Below, in pieces: positions 45,096 through 53,961 of a stretch of 64,000 bases of DNA; the stretch's first letter is position 1; each line of letters begins with the position of its first letter. The translations under genes and the position numbers were made by a program. The notes under the pieces were generated by a model that was given only the letters and a program-made list of their open reading frames with translations, did not search any database and had not been told where the DNA came from. The DNA is from Aliihoeflea aestuarii (GTDB lineage Bacteria > Pseudomonadota > Alphaproteobacteria > Rhizobiales > Rhizobiaceae), in assembly GCF_024105665.1 (NCBI RefSeq), contig NZ_JAAAMK010000002.1, positions 605,448 to 669,447 on the forward strand, read 5' to 3'.

Positions 45096-47375
45096 TTAAC
45101 CAGTCAGCACCCTCACCGGCACCGATTTAGCGGCTGGCGTCTTGCTTTCTTCGGCATACTGGTAAAGCGGAACGAGTGGATTGGTTTCAGGATAATAGGC
45201 AGCGACACAGCCACGCGGCACGTCGAATTCCAGCACTCGAAGGCCGACCACTCTGCGAGTGACGCCGTCGTCGCTGGCCGTTTCGAGCCCCACGACATCG
45301 CCGTTGTTCAGACCCAGACGTTCCATGTCGTGCTCATTCATCATAACCACCATCCGCGAGCCATCGATGCCGCGAAGACGGTCGTGATATCCGTAGATCG
45401 TAGTGTTGAACTGATCGTTTGAACGGATTGTCATCAGCCGCATCACATCCTGCTCACCATTGTCGAAGGTCGCCTGCAAGGCTTTCGGCAGGACGAAGTT
45501 TGCTTTGCCCGTCTTGGTTTCCCATTTGCGCTGGCGCGCGCCGATGGGGCGCGGAAAGCCGCCCGGTGTATCGAGACGGTCATTGAAATCGTGAAAAGCG
45601 TCCGGATAGGTGGTGGCTATCGCATCGCGGATGAGCCCGTAATCGCCAACCCATTCGTCCCAAGTCACATCCGGGTTCGGCGCGAGCGTTGCCTTGGCGA
45701 TACCGGCGACGATGGCGGGTTCGGACAAGAGCTGTTTACTGGCGGGTGTCGCGACACCGCGCGAAGCGTGGATGCAGGCGGTCGAATCCTCGACTGTGAC
45801 GACTTGCTTGCCACGGGCCTGCTCGTCGATCTCGGTGCGTACGAGACAGGGCAGGATGTAACTGGACCCGGCGGTGACGAGGTGACTGCGATTGAGCTTC
45901 GTCGCCACCTGCACCGACAGGTCGAGACCGCGCCATGCTGCTTCCATTCGATTGGTGTCCGGAATAGCGCGCACGAAGTTGCCACCGAGACTGATGAATG
46001 CCTTCACCCTGCCGTCGAGTATGCCTTCGCAGGCTTCGACGGTGTTCATGCCGTCCTTCATCGGTGGCGAAAAGCCGAACTGTTTGGCCAGTTTTTCGAG
46101 CGGCACGAGTTCGGTCTTCTCCGAAATGCCGACCGTACGCTGGCCCTGCACGTTGGAGTGGCCACGAATCGGACACATACCTGCGCCCGGCTTTCCGATA
46201 TTGCCGCGCATCAGCATGAGATTGACCAGCATCTGCACATTGTCGACGCCGAGCCTGTGCTGGGTCAGCCCCATACCGTAGATGGCGATCGTCGCCTTCG
46301 AGCGGGCATAGGCGGTGGCGGCCTCTTCCATCGCCGTTCGGTCAAGCCCGGCTTCACGCTCGAGGTCGTCCCATGATTGGTGGCGTATATAAGCTTCGAA
46401 CGCTTCGAAGCCGTGCGTGTGTTCGGTGATGAAATCGATATCGACCACGCGGCTCGCGCCATTGTGTCGAAGGTCGTCGTCCAGCGCGAACAGTGCTTTG
46501 GCAACGCCGACCATGGCGGCGATGTCGCCGCCGGTGCGGACCTGATGATATTGCGTGGCGATCTGCGTGCCGCTGTTCAAAAGCATTTCGCCGGGTTTTT
46601 GAGGATTGGCGAATTCTTCCCAGCCGCGCTCGCGCAACGGGTTGAAGACGAGAATTTCGGCTCCGCGCTTGCGCGCTTCCTGCAAAGGATGAAGCAGTCG
46701 CGGCGAATTCGTTCCGACATTCTGCCCGAAAGACAGGATACAATCCGTGTGCTCGAAATCTTCCAGGAGCACGGTTCCGACCGGCGTCCCGATGCTCTGA
46801 GGCAGCGCCACGGAGGTCGTCTCGTGGCACATATTCGAACTATCCGGGAGATTGTTGTTGCCGTAGAGGCGAGCCAGCAGCGCATACATATAGGAGGTTT
46901 CGAGCGAGGCCCGGCCTGACGCATAAAAGACAACGCTTTCGGGATCGTAGCCTTTGAGGTGCGTACCGATTTCGGCAAATGCCTCCTCCCATTCGACAGG
47001 CCGATAGGTGTCGCTTGCCCGGTCATAGCGCATCGGGTGCGTCAAGCGGCCCTCGTTCTCAAGATCATGATCGGCCCACCCGAGCAGTTCCGCGACCGTA
47101 TGTTTTGCGAAAAATTCCGGCGTCGTGCGCTTCGAGGTCAAATCCCAGAACGTCGCCTTCGCGCCGTTCTCGCAGAACTCGGCCGTATGCGGCTTTGCGG
47201 GCTTCGCCCAGGCGCAACTCGTACAGGCATAGCCGCCAAGCTTGTTGTGATGGCGCAGCAGGTCTGGCGCGGTGCCGACCGCATGCTGGCCGAGCGAGTT
47301 GCTGATCAGTGATTTAACCGATCCCCACCCGCCTGTTGGCGATTTGTAAGGGTGGTAGGTCAGTTCGTCGGCCAT
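45096..47375 (-). CDS. FdhF/YdeP family molybdopterin oxidoreductase
   Basis: A 759-residue molybdoprotein of the YdeP group within the formate-dehydrogenase-like superfamily. It has the CTSCAWAKPAKPHTAEFCEN segment near residues 51-70 instead of a classical four-cysteine cluster motif, and molybdopterin blocks such as SFGQNVGTNSPR and MLMRGNIGKPGAGMCPIRGHSNVQGQRT (given here only as landmarks around residues 400-430). E. coli YdeP is linked to acid resistance; the true reaction is unknown. The start at 47375 has CAGGGAG upstream; longer in-frame readings are rejected. A GGAAC-N19-TT element 26 bp upstream of the start suggests EcfG-type stress control. Confidence 0.88.
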   Translation of the reverse strand: MADELTYHPYKSPTGGWGSVKSLISNSLGQHAVGTAPDLLRHHNKLGGYACTSCAWAKPAKPHTAEFCENGAKATFWDLTSKRTTPEFFAKHTVAELLGWADHDLENEGRLTHPMRYDRASDTYRPVEWEEAFAEIGTHLKGYDPESVVFYASGRASLETSYMYALLARLYGNNNLPDSSNMCHETTSVALPQSIGTPVGTVLLEDFEHTDCILSFGQNVGTNSPRLLHPLQEARKRGAEILVFNPLRERGWEEFANPQKPGEMLLNSGTQIATQYHQVRTGGDIAAMVGVAKALFALDDDLRHNGASRVVDIDFITEHTHGFEAFEAYIRHQSWDDLEREAGLDRTAMEEAATAYARSKATIAIYGMGLTQHRLGVDNVQMLVNLMLMRGNIGKPGAGMCPIRGHSNVQGQRTVGISEKTELVPLEKLAKQFGFSPPMKDGMNTVEACEGILDGRVKAFISLGGNFVRAIPDTNRMEAAWRGLDLSVQVATKLNRSHLVTAGSSYILPCLVRTEIDEQARGKQVVTVEDSTACIHASRGVATPASKQLLSEPAIVAGIAKATLAPNPDVTWDEWVGDYGLIRDAIATTYPDAFHDFNDRLDTPGGFPRPIGARQRKWETKTGKANFVLPKALQATFDNGEQDVMRLMTIRSNDQFNTTIYGYHDRLRGIDGSRMVVMMNEHDMERLGLNNGDVVGLETASDDGVTRRVVGLRVLEFDVPRGCVAAYYPETNPLVPLYQYAEESKTPAAKSVPVRVLTG

Positions 47376-47400
47376 AATGGTCTCCCTGCTTGTGGTGACC

Positions 47401-47426
47401 AACACGGCGAGGGCTTGGCTCGTTCC
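47401..47426 (-). promoter_or_regulatory. Candidate EcfG-type promoter of the YdeP-like gene
   Basis: On the minus strand GGAAC (47426-47422) is followed after 19 bases by TT (47402-47401), 26 bases before the start codon. GGAAC-N18/19-TT is the pattern established for RpoE2/EcfG sigma factors of alphaproteobacteria. Confidence 0.6.
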
Positions 47427-47467
47427 ATTAGGATGCGTGCTCGCGGGAAGGTGATCCGGACAATTCG

Positions 47468-47492
47468 GGAACACCTTTCGGGGGCTGGGGTT
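47468..47492 (+). promoter_or_regulatory. Candidate EcfG-type promoter facing the catalase/peroxidase-like relic
   Basis: GGAAC (47468-47472), 18 bases, then TT (47491-47492). It points right, toward the decayed fragment beginning near 47526, and away from the divergent YdeP promoter. Confidence 0.5.
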
Positions 47493-47525
47493 TGATAGGG
47501 ACCAAGCCGGGCAGTGCCTCAGGAC

Positions 47526-47753
47526 AGTTGGGACCACAACCAGGTCGAGACGGTTAACGAGCTTATGCGCTTCAGCGTGTGGACCGGCCTGGAGGCGCAC
47601 CGGCCTCTCGGCAACATCAACCGCTCCCGCCGTCGCACCTACAAGCACTCGGCCGAGTATCGCGAAGCTTTCAACAAATGTCCGATTCATGAAACGCAAG
47701 GTTTGGCGAACGACAGGGTTTCCCAACCGCAAACGCAAGTACGCGACGCATGA
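47526..47753 (+). pseudogene. Fragment resembling the C terminus of a catalase-like/haem peroxidase protein
   Basis: The plus frame encodes NELMRFSVWTGLEAHRPLGN, then INRSRRRTYKHSAEYREAFN and CPIHE. From memory this resembles the tail of catalase-family (non-KatE) haem proteins, which end with W-x-x-LxAHRPLGxINRxRRxxY. No start with the haem-binding part is present, so it is a remnant of about 75 codons. An EcfG-type promoter candidate immediately upstream suggests that a stress gene was deleted internally. Confidence 0.4.
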
Positions 47754-47876
47754 GCGCCGCCAATAAAGAGTTATTTTCGATGCAAACCGAACTGAACATC
47801 CACGGCGAACGCCACGAAGGAGCAACGTTCGACAAGGTACTCCAAGGGTTGTGACCGCCGTCATGTGCCGCAATCT

Positions 47877-47901
47877 GGAACATCGCGGCGATTGAAAGGT
47901 T
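47877..47901 (+). promoter_or_regulatory. Candidate EcfG-type promoter of the PfpI-like gene
   Basis: GGAAC (47877-47881), 18 bases, then TT (47900-47901), 34 bases before ATG 47935. Confidence 0.6.
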
Positions 47902-47934
47902 CGGGATCACATCATACGCAAATTGGAGATCGAC

Positions 47935-48504
47935 ATGACTTTGCAGGGACGCAAGATTGCCATCCTGATCGCACCGCGTGGCACGGAAGAACCGGAATTC
48001 GTAAAGCCGAAGGAGGCTGTCACGAAGGCGGGTGCGAGCGTTACCGTGGTTGGACTGAAGAGCGGACAGGCCGAGACGGTCAACAACGACCTTGACGCCG
48101 GAGGATCCTACGATGTCGATCATACGGTTTCGGAGGTAGCGGCCGACCAGTTCGATGGCCTCGTCATTCCGGGCGGCAGCGTCGGCGCCGATAAGCTTCG
48201 TGGCGATAAAGATGCGGTTTCGTTCGTTCGCGCGTTCTTCGAGGCCGGAAAGCCTGTCGGCGTCATCTGCCACGGCCCTTGGGTACTTATCGAGGCTGAC
48301 GTCGTCAAAGGGCGCACGCTGACCTCATTTCCGACCTTGAAGACGGATATCGTCAACGCTGGTGCGAAATGGATCGACGAAGAGGTTGTCGTCGATCAAG
48401 GTTTGGTCACGAGCCGCAACCCTGACGACCTGCCGGCCTTCTGCGCCAAGATCGTCGAGGAATTCGAGGAAGGCAGGCACGAGGGCCAGAGGCGCAGCGC
48501 GTAA
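47935..48504 (+). CDS. DJ-1/PfpI family type 1 glutamine-amidotransferase-like protein
   Basis: A 189-residue cytosolic protein of the PfpI/YhbO branch. The nucleophile elbow is VGVICHGPWVLIEAD with the conserved Cys-His, and the upstream glutamate is likely in PRGTEEPEF. Relatives act as proteases, deglycases or chaperones in stress. ATG 47935 is preferred over TTG 47923 because TTGGAGATCG provides a ribosome site. An EcfG-type promoter candidate lies just upstream. A second PfpI-like domain of this kind is fused to the large catalase in the same island. Confidence 0.9.
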   Translation: MTLQGRKIAILIAPRGTEEPEFVKPKEAVTKAGASVTVVGLKSGQAETVNNDLDAGGSYDVDHTVSEVAADQFDGLVIPGGSVGADKLRGDKDAVSFVRAFFEAGKPVGVICHGPWVLIEADVVKGRTLTSFPTLKTDIVNAGAKWIDEEVVVDQGLVTSRNPDDLPAFCAKIVEEFEEGRHEGQRRSA

Positions 48505-49044
48505 CGAATGCGGAGCGCGAGAGGAAAGACCTTTCGCGCTCGCAGTTACCCGTAGTAGGCCGCGTCGCGTGGCAGTCCCTTCGATCATCGCAATAGGGAC
48601 GTCAGCAGGACCCGTAACTGGATGCGAACACGAACGGGATGCCGCCTTCGCAGAGTGTCGGCTATGGGAAAAGACTGAGCCCCGGCCCGATTGACATCGA
48701 GCACGGCAAAGTCAATTTCGCTTTTCGGGCGAGGTCGAGAGCATCGATCCGGAGCGTGGAACCGACCACCTCGTGCCCCGCGGATGATTTTTGGGTTCGG
48801 CCGGAGCGTTCGTCCTTACGAGAGGTTTTTTTCGCCATCTGCTCGTTCGCCACGATGCTTCGACTCATGGGCCAGGCCATGCCCGGCGAGGAGCCGCGTG
48901 ATGCTGCAGTATGAGTGATTGTAAGATCGACTTTGCACACGCCCGGCTTACCGCAAAGAACATTTGGAGAAACCCACAGCGAAATAAGCCCGATGGCGGC
49001 GTTTCACTTTTTCTCTTTCCCTGCCAGTCAGGCACGCATTTCAC
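48505..49044. other. 540-base stretch without a convincing gene
   Basis: A minus-strand frame (48662-48940) contains a possible 58-residue peptide starting MAKKTSRKDERSGRTQKSSA, but it has no clear ribosome site or homologue known to me. No terminator with a U-run was recognised. The right end holds the promoter of the sigma-factor gene. Confidence 0.35.
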
Positions 49045-49069
49045 GGAACGTTCCGATCAGCTTTCCATT
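49045..49069 (+). promoter_or_regulatory. Candidate autoregulatory EcfG-type promoter of the sigma-factor gene
   Basis: GGAAC (49045-49049), 18 bases, then TT (49068-49069), 23 bases before ATG 49092, which itself has a perfect AGGAGG six bases upstream. It implies positive autoregulation. Confidence 0.65.
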
Positions 49070-49091
49070 GTCAACGATCAGGAGGCTGCTC

Positions 49092-49646
49092 ATGTACGAC
49101 ACCCCGCTCCGGCAGGAGCCGGACGACGAACGCGACGGCATCGTCGCGCTCATCCCGGCACTGCGGGCTTTCGCTCGAACTTTTCATCGCAGCTCGGACG
49201 AAGCTGATGATCTTGTCCAAGAGACGCTCGTAAAAGCCATCGGCAATTTGCACCAATTTACGCCGGGCACCCGAATGAAGTCGTGGCTTTTCACGATCAT
49301 GCGCAACGCGTTCTACACGCGCACCAAGAAAAGCAGTCGCGAACCAACCGGCTCCGAAGACTGTGTGTCAGCCATGCCGATCATGGCGCCTACGCAGGAA
49401 TGGTCGTGTCGCGGACGCGAATTGCAACAGGCCCTGCACCGTCTGCCTGAAACTCACAGGCAGGTGTTGATACTGGTCGGTGTTCTGGGCGTCAGTTACG
49501 AAGAGGCTGCCCGGATCTGCGATTGCGAGATGGGCACGATCAAAAGCCGCTTGAGCAGGGCAAGAAACAAGCTGGCTGCCGAACTTGGTGAGCCTGTCGG
49601 GCCGCTCATGATGAGGCAGGACGGGCAACAGACGACGATCAATTAG
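49092..49646 (+). CDS. ECF RNA polymerase sigma factor, EcfG/RpoE2-type
   Basis: A 184-residue ECF sigma factor. Region 2 is ALRAFARTFHRSSDEADDLV followed by QETLVKAIGNLHQFTPGTRM. Region 4 is RLPETHRQVLILVGVLGVSY followed by EEAARICDCEMGTIKSRLSRA. These fit the EcfG class that directs the general stress response of alphaproteobacteria, normally held by the anti-sigma factor NepR and released by PhyR. ATG 49092 has AGGAGG upstream; 59 earlier in-frame codons are rejected. The last eight bases overlap the end of the convergent NepR-like gene. No phyR is present in the window, so this may be an accessory EcfG paralogue. Confidence 0.85.
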   Translation: MYDTPLRQEPDDERDGIVALIPALRAFARTFHRSSDEADDLVQETLVKAIGNLHQFTPGTRMKSWLFTIMRNAFYTRTKKSSREPTGSEDCVSAMPIMAPTQEWSCRGRELQQALHRLPETHRQVLILVGVLGVSYEEAARICDCEMGTIKSRLSRARNKLAAELGEPVGPLMMRQDGQQTTIN

Positions 49647-49809
49647 CAGGCTGATCGTCCCGGCTATCCTTCGCTTCGATTATCGGAGCAGCGACGACCT
49701 CTTTATCAAGTTGTTTTGCCAGCTTCGTCAGTTTGTGCGGCACATCTTCTTCAGCGATCCGGCTGAGCCATTCTTTCTTCAGTTCATCATAAATCTTGTC
49801 GTCGCCCAT
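49639..49809 (-). CDS. Small NepR-like protein (candidate anti-sigma factor)
   Basis: A 56-residue charged helical protein. The core IYDELKKEWLSRIAEEDVPH followed by KLTKLAKQLDKEV resembles the two-helix arrangement of NepR, with a VPxxLxxLxxxLD segment. The start at 49809 is supported by GGGGAGAG. It is convergent with the EcfG-type sigma gene and overlaps its stop region by eight bases, whereas nepR is normally upstream and codirectional. Assignment rests on size, helix pattern and neighbour only. Confidence 0.5.
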   Translation of the reverse strand: MGDDKIYDELKKEWLSRIAEEDVPHKLTKLAKQLDKEVVAAPIIEAKDSRDDQPAN

Positions 49810-49844
49810 TCGACTCTCCCCAAACACGCCAACACACAAATCTA

Positions 49845-49875
49845 ACATTTGACAGATGTGTGTTTCATCAAATGT
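49845..49875. promoter_or_regulatory. Inverted repeat upstream of the NepR-like gene
   Basis: ACATTTGA (49845-49852) and TCAAATGT (49868-49875) form a perfect 8-bp inverted repeat spaced 23 bp start to start. It lies 36-66 bp upstream of the NepR-like start and could be an operator. No EcfG-type promoter was found for this gene. Confidence 0.4.
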
Positions 49876-49893
49876 ACGTCAGGATCAAGTCGC

Positions 49894-49913
49894 AAACCGC
49901 TTCGGGGCGGTTT
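49894..49913 (+). terminator. Terminator-like hairpin
   Basis: AAACCGC (49894-49900) and GCGGTTT (49907-49913) pair perfectly around TTCGGG and run into a short T-run (49911-49914). On the plus strand no gene ends directly before it except the sigma-factor gene 250 bases away. Confidence 0.4.
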
Positions 49914-50097
49914 TGAGTCTGCGTATGAAGGAGTGCGCCATCGTGAGCGAAATCCCGGCTTCGCAAGAACTTACTGAGCACGAGGCATTTCAATTTTTCA
50001 ATCCGCTGCCTGTGCCTTGTCGCAGTTGGCATGTACTAGGACCATGGCTCACCGGCGTTATTCCGGTTTTGGCGTCTATCCAGGATGGGGCTCTGTT

Positions 50098-50298
50098 TCA
50101 TCGGTCTCGTAGCGATCCTTGTCGAATTCGCCCTTGTCTTGCCTTCGGATCGAGCGGCGTCTTTTCGACTTCCGGCTTCCATGTCGGGGACGGCATCGGC
50201 TTGTCGGCCGGCTCTTCGCGCGGATCAGGCTCGACTGCTTTCGGCGTCATCCATTCGGGGGTAATTTCTGCAGCGAGGCCGCGCAGGATACTGGTCAT
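50098..50298 (-). CDS. Small Pro/Glu-rich protein of unknown function
   Basis: A 66-residue hydrophilic protein rich in Pro, Glu, Asp and Lys with no membrane segment. The start at 50298 has a strong AAAGGAAC ribosome site, which supports translation. It lies 30 bases after the SDR gene on the same strand and would be the third gene of the catalase operon. No family was recognised; its probable disorder and stress-operon context are the only clues. Confidence 0.55.
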   Translation of the reverse strand: MTSILRGLAAEITPEWMTPKAVEPDPREEPADKPMPSPTWKPEVEKTPLDPKARQGRIRQGSLRDR

Positions 50299-50328
50299 GA
50301 CGAAGTTCCTTTCGATCGTTAGTGCGTG

Positions 50329-51240
50329 TCAGGCGATACCCTTGCCGCCCGTTGCGCCGAGCACTTCGCCGTTGAGAAAGCTGCCTTCCTGCGACGCGAG
50401 GAGCACATAGAGGGGCGCGATCTCTACGGGTTGTCCCGGCCGGCCGAAATCGCTGTTGCCGCCGAAATTCCGGACCTTCTCGTCAGGCTGACCGCCGCTG
50501 GGTTGCAGCGCGGTCCAGAACGGCCCGGGTGCGACGACATTGGCGCGTATGCCCTTTTCGATGAGCTGCTTGGCAAGTGCCTTCGTATAAGCGGTGATGC
50601 CTGCCTTGGTGGTCGCGTAGTCGAGCAGGATTTCAGACGGCTCATACGCCTGAATTGACGCCGTGGTGATGACCGAGCCGCCGGGCGGCAGATGCGGCAC
50701 TGCGGCCTTTACGATCCAGTGAAGCGCATAAAGATTGGTCTTCATGGTCTTGTCGAAGTCCTCGGTCGAGACTTCCAACACGCTTTCGCGATATTGCTGG
50801 CGGCCGGCATTGACGACGAGAACATCGAGACCGCCAAGTTCGGACACCGCCCTTTCGACGAGTTCGCGGCACCATTCCTCGTTCATGACGTCACCCGGCA
50901 GTGAAACCGCCTTGCGCCCTTCGGCTTCGATCAGCGCGACGACTTCAGCGGCATCGACCTCTTCGTCCGGCAGGTGGGAGATGGCGACGTCCGCGCCTTC
51001 GCGCGCGAATGCAATCGCGGCTGCCCGGCCGATGCCCGAATCTCCGCCCGTGATCAAAGCCTTACGCCCTTCAAGCCTGCCGGAACCGCGGTAACTCTCC
51101 TCGCCATGGTCGGGCACAGGCTCCATTCTGCCCGCCAGGCCGGGCATCGGTTGCGGCTGGTCGGGAAATGGCGGCGCGGGATATTGCGTGCGCGGATCCT
51201 GCATTTTGAAGCGATCTGTCATTTGCGGCGTTTCCTTCAT
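50329..51240 (-). CDS. SDR family oxidoreductase (YghA/general stress protein 39-like)
   Basis: A 303-residue short-chain dehydrogenase. It has the typical proline-rich N-terminal extension of this group (QYPAPPFPDQPQPMPG around residues 20-35), cofactor motif TGGDSGIG, VVNAG in place of NNAG, and active site YATTK. Members are often stress-induced and sit beside catalase genes, as here: the start lies two bases after the catalase stop. MKETPQ at 51240 is used; MTDRFK six codons later is a possible alternative start. Substrate unknown. Confidence 0.88.
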   Translation of the reverse strand: MKETPQMTDRFKMQDPRTQYPAPPFPDQPQPMPGLAGRMEPVPDHGEESYRGSGRLEGRKALITGGDSGIGRAAAIAFAREGADVAISHLPDEEVDAAEVVALIEAEGRKAVSLPGDVMNEEWCRELVERAVSELGGLDVLVVNAGRQQYRESVLEVSTEDFDKTMKTNLYALHWIVKAAVPHLPPGGSVITTASIQAYEPSEILLDYATTKAGITAYTKALAKQLIEKGIRANVVAPGPFWTALQPSGGQPDEKVRNFGGNSDFGRPGQPVEIAPLYVLLASQEGSFLNGEVLGATGGKGIA

Positions 51241-51242
51241 CG

Positions 51243-53333
51243 TTAAAGCTTCACCGCCTTTTCGCGCGCCCAAAGCCGCAGCTTGCGGCAGCTTTCGATA
51301 AAGCCTGCGATATCGGCGGCGCTGGAAATGGCGATCACGCCTTCGTCGGGCTGGACGCCGGCCTTTTCGAACAATGGCTGTGCCGCCTCGACATGGGCGA
51401 TAAACTTGCAATGGGCGAAGGCATCGGCGACGAAATCGCGCGCCGTCGCTTCTCCCAGCAAGCGCTCGACGCCCTCCTCGCTGACGATCAGCGCGACGGA
51501 GTCGAAGAGCACCGACGGCCCACCATCGATCATCTGGTTGCCTTCGATGAAAGACCCGTCGGCGGCTTCGACGCCGCCGACCTTCGGCGCGACGATTTCC
51601 ATCATGGCGCCCTCGGCGGTCAGCGCCGTGTGAAGAGATTTCAACAGTCCGGCGTCGCATCCGTCAGTGACCAGAACGCCGACTTTGCGTCCCTTGAAAC
51701 TGTCCGGCCCGTTTTTCAGGATCGACAAAGCGTCGGACACCGGCAGGTCGTCGCGCGGGGCGACGGCGGCATCGGCGGGTTCCGGCATGTCCTTGATGCC
51801 GAGCTTGTCGGCGACCTTCGTCGCCAGCGTCTCGTCGATATTGAGAAGATGCGAGATCATGCGCTCGCGAATGACGAGCGTCTCGACCTTCGCCAGTTCG
51901 AAGGTGAGCGCCATGGCGATATGTTCCTGCTCGGGAGCCGTCTGGCTGTTGTAGAACTGCCCCGCCTGACTGTAGTGATCCGCGAAGCTTGCAGCGCGCA
52001 GGCGCACCTTCGGCCCCTCGACTTCGTCGCGGTAGGAGCGATGCCCGCGAGCGGGATGCTCACGCGCCCCCTCGCCCCACGAATTAGGCTGATAGTTGGC
52101 GCGTCCCACAGGATTGCGCATCGCCATGTGCCCATCCTGCTGGAAGTGATGGAACGGGCATTTGGGCGCATTGATCGGCAGATGGGTGAAGTTGGTCGAG
52201 CCGAGCCGTTTCAGTTGGGTGTCCAGATAGGAAAAGTTGCGACCCTGAAGCAACGGATCGTTGGAAAAATCGATGCCGGGCGGCACGTTCTGCGTCATGA
52301 ACGCCACCTGCTCGGTCTCGGCGAAGAAATTGTCGGGCATGCGGTCGAGCACGAGCCGACCGACCGGAATGGGCGCGAGTATTTCTTCCGGGATAAGCTT
52401 CGTCGCGTCGAGGACGTCGAAATCGAAATTGTCGGCGAAGTCTTGATCGAAGAGCTGAACGCACAACTCCCATTCCGGGAAGTCGCCAGCCTGAATGGCG
52501 TCCCACAAGTCGCGGCGGTGAAAGTCTGGATCGGCACCGTTGATTTTAACCGCCTCGTTCCAAACGACCGACTGCATGCCGAGTTTCGGCTTCCAGATGA
52601 ATTTGACGAAGGTGGATTCGTCGTCGGCGTTCAGGAAGCGGAAGGTGTGGACGCCGAAACCCTGCATGAAGCGGAACGACCGCGGGATAGCTCGGTCCGA
52701 CATGACCCACATGATCATGTGCATGGATTCCGGCGTCAGCGAGATGAAGTCCCAGAAATTGTCATGCGCCGACTGCGCCTGCGGAAAGCCGCGATCGGGC
52801 TCCGGCTTCACCGCATGGACCATGTCGGGAAACTTGATCGCATCCTGGATGAAGAAGACCGGGATATTGTTGCCGACGATGTCCCAATTGCCCTCCTGCG
52901 TGTAGAGCTTGACCGCGAAGCCGCGCACATCGCGCGCCAGGTCGAAGGAGCCTTTCGACCCGGCCACCGTCGAGAACCGCACGAAGGCGGGCGTCTTTTC
53001 GCCCGCGCGCTGAAAGATGTCGGCGCGGGTATACTTCGCAAGCGATTCATAGGTCTCGAAATAGCCGTGCGCGCCGTAGCCGCGTGCATGAACCACGCGC
53101 TCGGGAATACGCTCGTGGTCGAAATGAAAAATCTTCTCGCGGAAATGAAAATCCTCGATGAGCGAGGGTCCGCGCTCGCCGTATTTGAGCGTGTTTTGGT
53201 CGTCAGCGACAGGCCCGCCCTGCGCGGTGGTCAGCAGCGGCGTGTCACCATCGGCGAACTGATGCAGCTCTCCGCCGTTTCCGCGCTCGACCTTCTGATC
53301 GTGGATCGTAACGGTTTGCGACTTCTTTTCCAT
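51243..53333 (-). CDS. katE: Large-subunit (clade II) monofunctional catalase KatE
   Basis: A 696-residue haem catalase that converts hydrogen peroxide to water and oxygen in the cytosol. The distal histidine lies in [16 protein letters not shown], the distal asparagine in [20 protein letters not shown], and the haem-ligand region in [22 protein letters not shown]-terminal flavodoxin/PfpI-like domain ([18 protein letters not shown]) marks the large-subunit class. ATG 53333 (MEKKSQ) is preferred, with GAGAGAG upstream; a GTG 12 codons earlier (53369) is possible. It leads the operon with the SDR and the 66-residue protein. Confidence 0.94.
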   Translation of the reverse strand: MEKKSQTVTIHDQKVERGNGGELHQFADGDTPLLTTAQGGPVADDQNTLKYGERGPSLIEDFHFREKIFHFDHERIPERVVHARGYGAHGYFETYESLAKYTRADIFQRAGEKTPAFVRFSTVAGSKGSFDLARDVRGFAVKLYTQEGNWDIVGNNIPVFFIQDAIKFPDMVHAVKPEPDRGFPQAQSAHDNFWDFISLTPESMHMIMWVMSDRAIPRSFRFMQGFGVHTFRFLNADDESTFVKFIWKPKLGMQSVVWNEAVKINGADPDFHRRDLWDAIQAGDFPEWELCVQLFDQDFADNFDFDVLDATKLIPEEILAPIPVGRLVLDRMPDNFFAETEQVAFMTQNVPPGIDFSNDPLLQGRNFSYLDTQLKRLGSTNFTHLPINAPKCPFHHFQQDGHMAMRNPVGRANYQPNSWGEGAREHPARGHRSYRDEVEGPKVRLRAASFADHYSQAGQFYNSQTAPEQEHIAMALTFELAKVETLVIRERMISHLLNIDETLATKVADKLGIKDMPEPADAAVAPRDDLPVSDALSILKNGPDSFKGRKVGVLVTDGCDAGLLKSLHTALTAEGAMMEIVAPKVGGVEAADGSFIEGNQMIDGGPSVLFDSVALIVSEEGVERLLGEATARDFVADAFAHCKFIAHVEAAQPLFEKAGVQPDEGVIAISSAADIAGFIESCRKLRLWAREKAVKL

Positions 53334-53377
53334 GGCTTGCTCTCTCGCTGGCTGTTGCGTGGTGTTCACATGAACGG

Positions 53378-53405
53378 AAAAGGGCAGCGTATACGCTGCC
53401 CTTTT
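53378..53405 (-). terminator. 28-bp perfect palindrome, terminator of the DUF892 gene
   Basis: A perfect palindrome with arms AAAAGGGCAGCG and CGCTGCCCTTTT around TATA. It lies ten bases after the stop of the ferritin-like gene on the minus strand and ends in a T-run in both directions. It separates that gene from the catalase gene. Confidence 0.8.
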
Positions 53406-53414
53406 TCACCAATG

Positions 53415-53912
53415 TCAGGCTGCCTTGGCGCGCTGGTTCACCGAGGCGTCGGCCAGTTTCGTCAGGTCGCTGTCGGTTTTCGTTTCTTCCTTCAGCGTCG
53501 CATCGAAAAGTGTTGCGGCATCGTTGAGTCCAAGTTCGGTCGCCCAGCGCTTGAGCGTGCCGTAACGCGTCATCTCGTAGTGCTCGACGGCCTGTGCGGA
53601 CGAAATCAGACCTGCATCGAGCGCGGCCGTTCCCTTGAACTCGTCGATGATCTCTTCGCCTTCGGCGACGATGCCTTCGATGGCGTCGCAGGTCTTGCCC
53701 TGCGGACGTTTGCCGAGAAGTTCGAACACCTGCTGGAGCCGTTCGATATGGCCTTCCGTCTCCTCACGGTGCTTTTCGAACGCTGCCTTGAGGCTGTCCG
53801 ATTGCGCTGCCCGCGCCATCTTCGGCAGCGTCTTCAAAATCTTGCGTTCGGCGTAGTAAATGTCCTTGAGCGTGTCGTGGAAGAGGTCTTCGAGTGTCTT
53901 TTCCTTAGCCAT
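53415..53912 (-). CDS. YciE/YciF-type ferritin-like protein (DUF892)
   Basis: A 165-residue four-helix-bundle protein. The N-terminal LEDLFHDTLKDIYYAERKIL and the metal-ligand-like segments EETEGHIERLQ and VEHYEMTRYGTL match the DUF892 family, which is stress-induced in many bacteria. The start at 53912 (MAKEKT) has AAAGGGAC upstream; a TTG one codon earlier is not needed. An EcfG-type promoter candidate lies 50-74 bp upstream, and a strong terminator follows. A catalytic role in peroxide or iron handling is inferred. Confidence 0.88.
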   Translation of the reverse strand: MAKEKTLEDLFHDTLKDIYYAERKILKTLPKMARAAQSDSLKAAFEKHREETEGHIERLQQVFELLGKRPQGKTCDAIEGIVAEGEEIIDEFKGTAALDAGLISSAQAVEHYEMTRYGTLKRWATELGLNDAATLFDATLKEETKTDSDLTKLADASVNQRAKAA

Positions 53913-53961
53913 CAACAGGTCCCTTTCTTTCAGCGGTCACCTATCGGTGATCCTGCCTCCG

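Noticed and set aside
47376..47873. Extended N-terminus of the YdeP-like protein
   Set aside because: It runs through the promoter and the relic region; MADELT at 47375 has a ribosome site and matches family length.
48758..48785. Another GGAAC sequence (GGAACCGACC) in the stress island
   Set aside because: No TT at 18 or 19 bases downstream and no gene start follows.
49856..50410. 184-codon plus-strand frame over the 3' end of the catalase operon
   Set aside because: It lies opposite the 66-residue gene and the SDR gene, shows no domain, and has shadow-frame composition.
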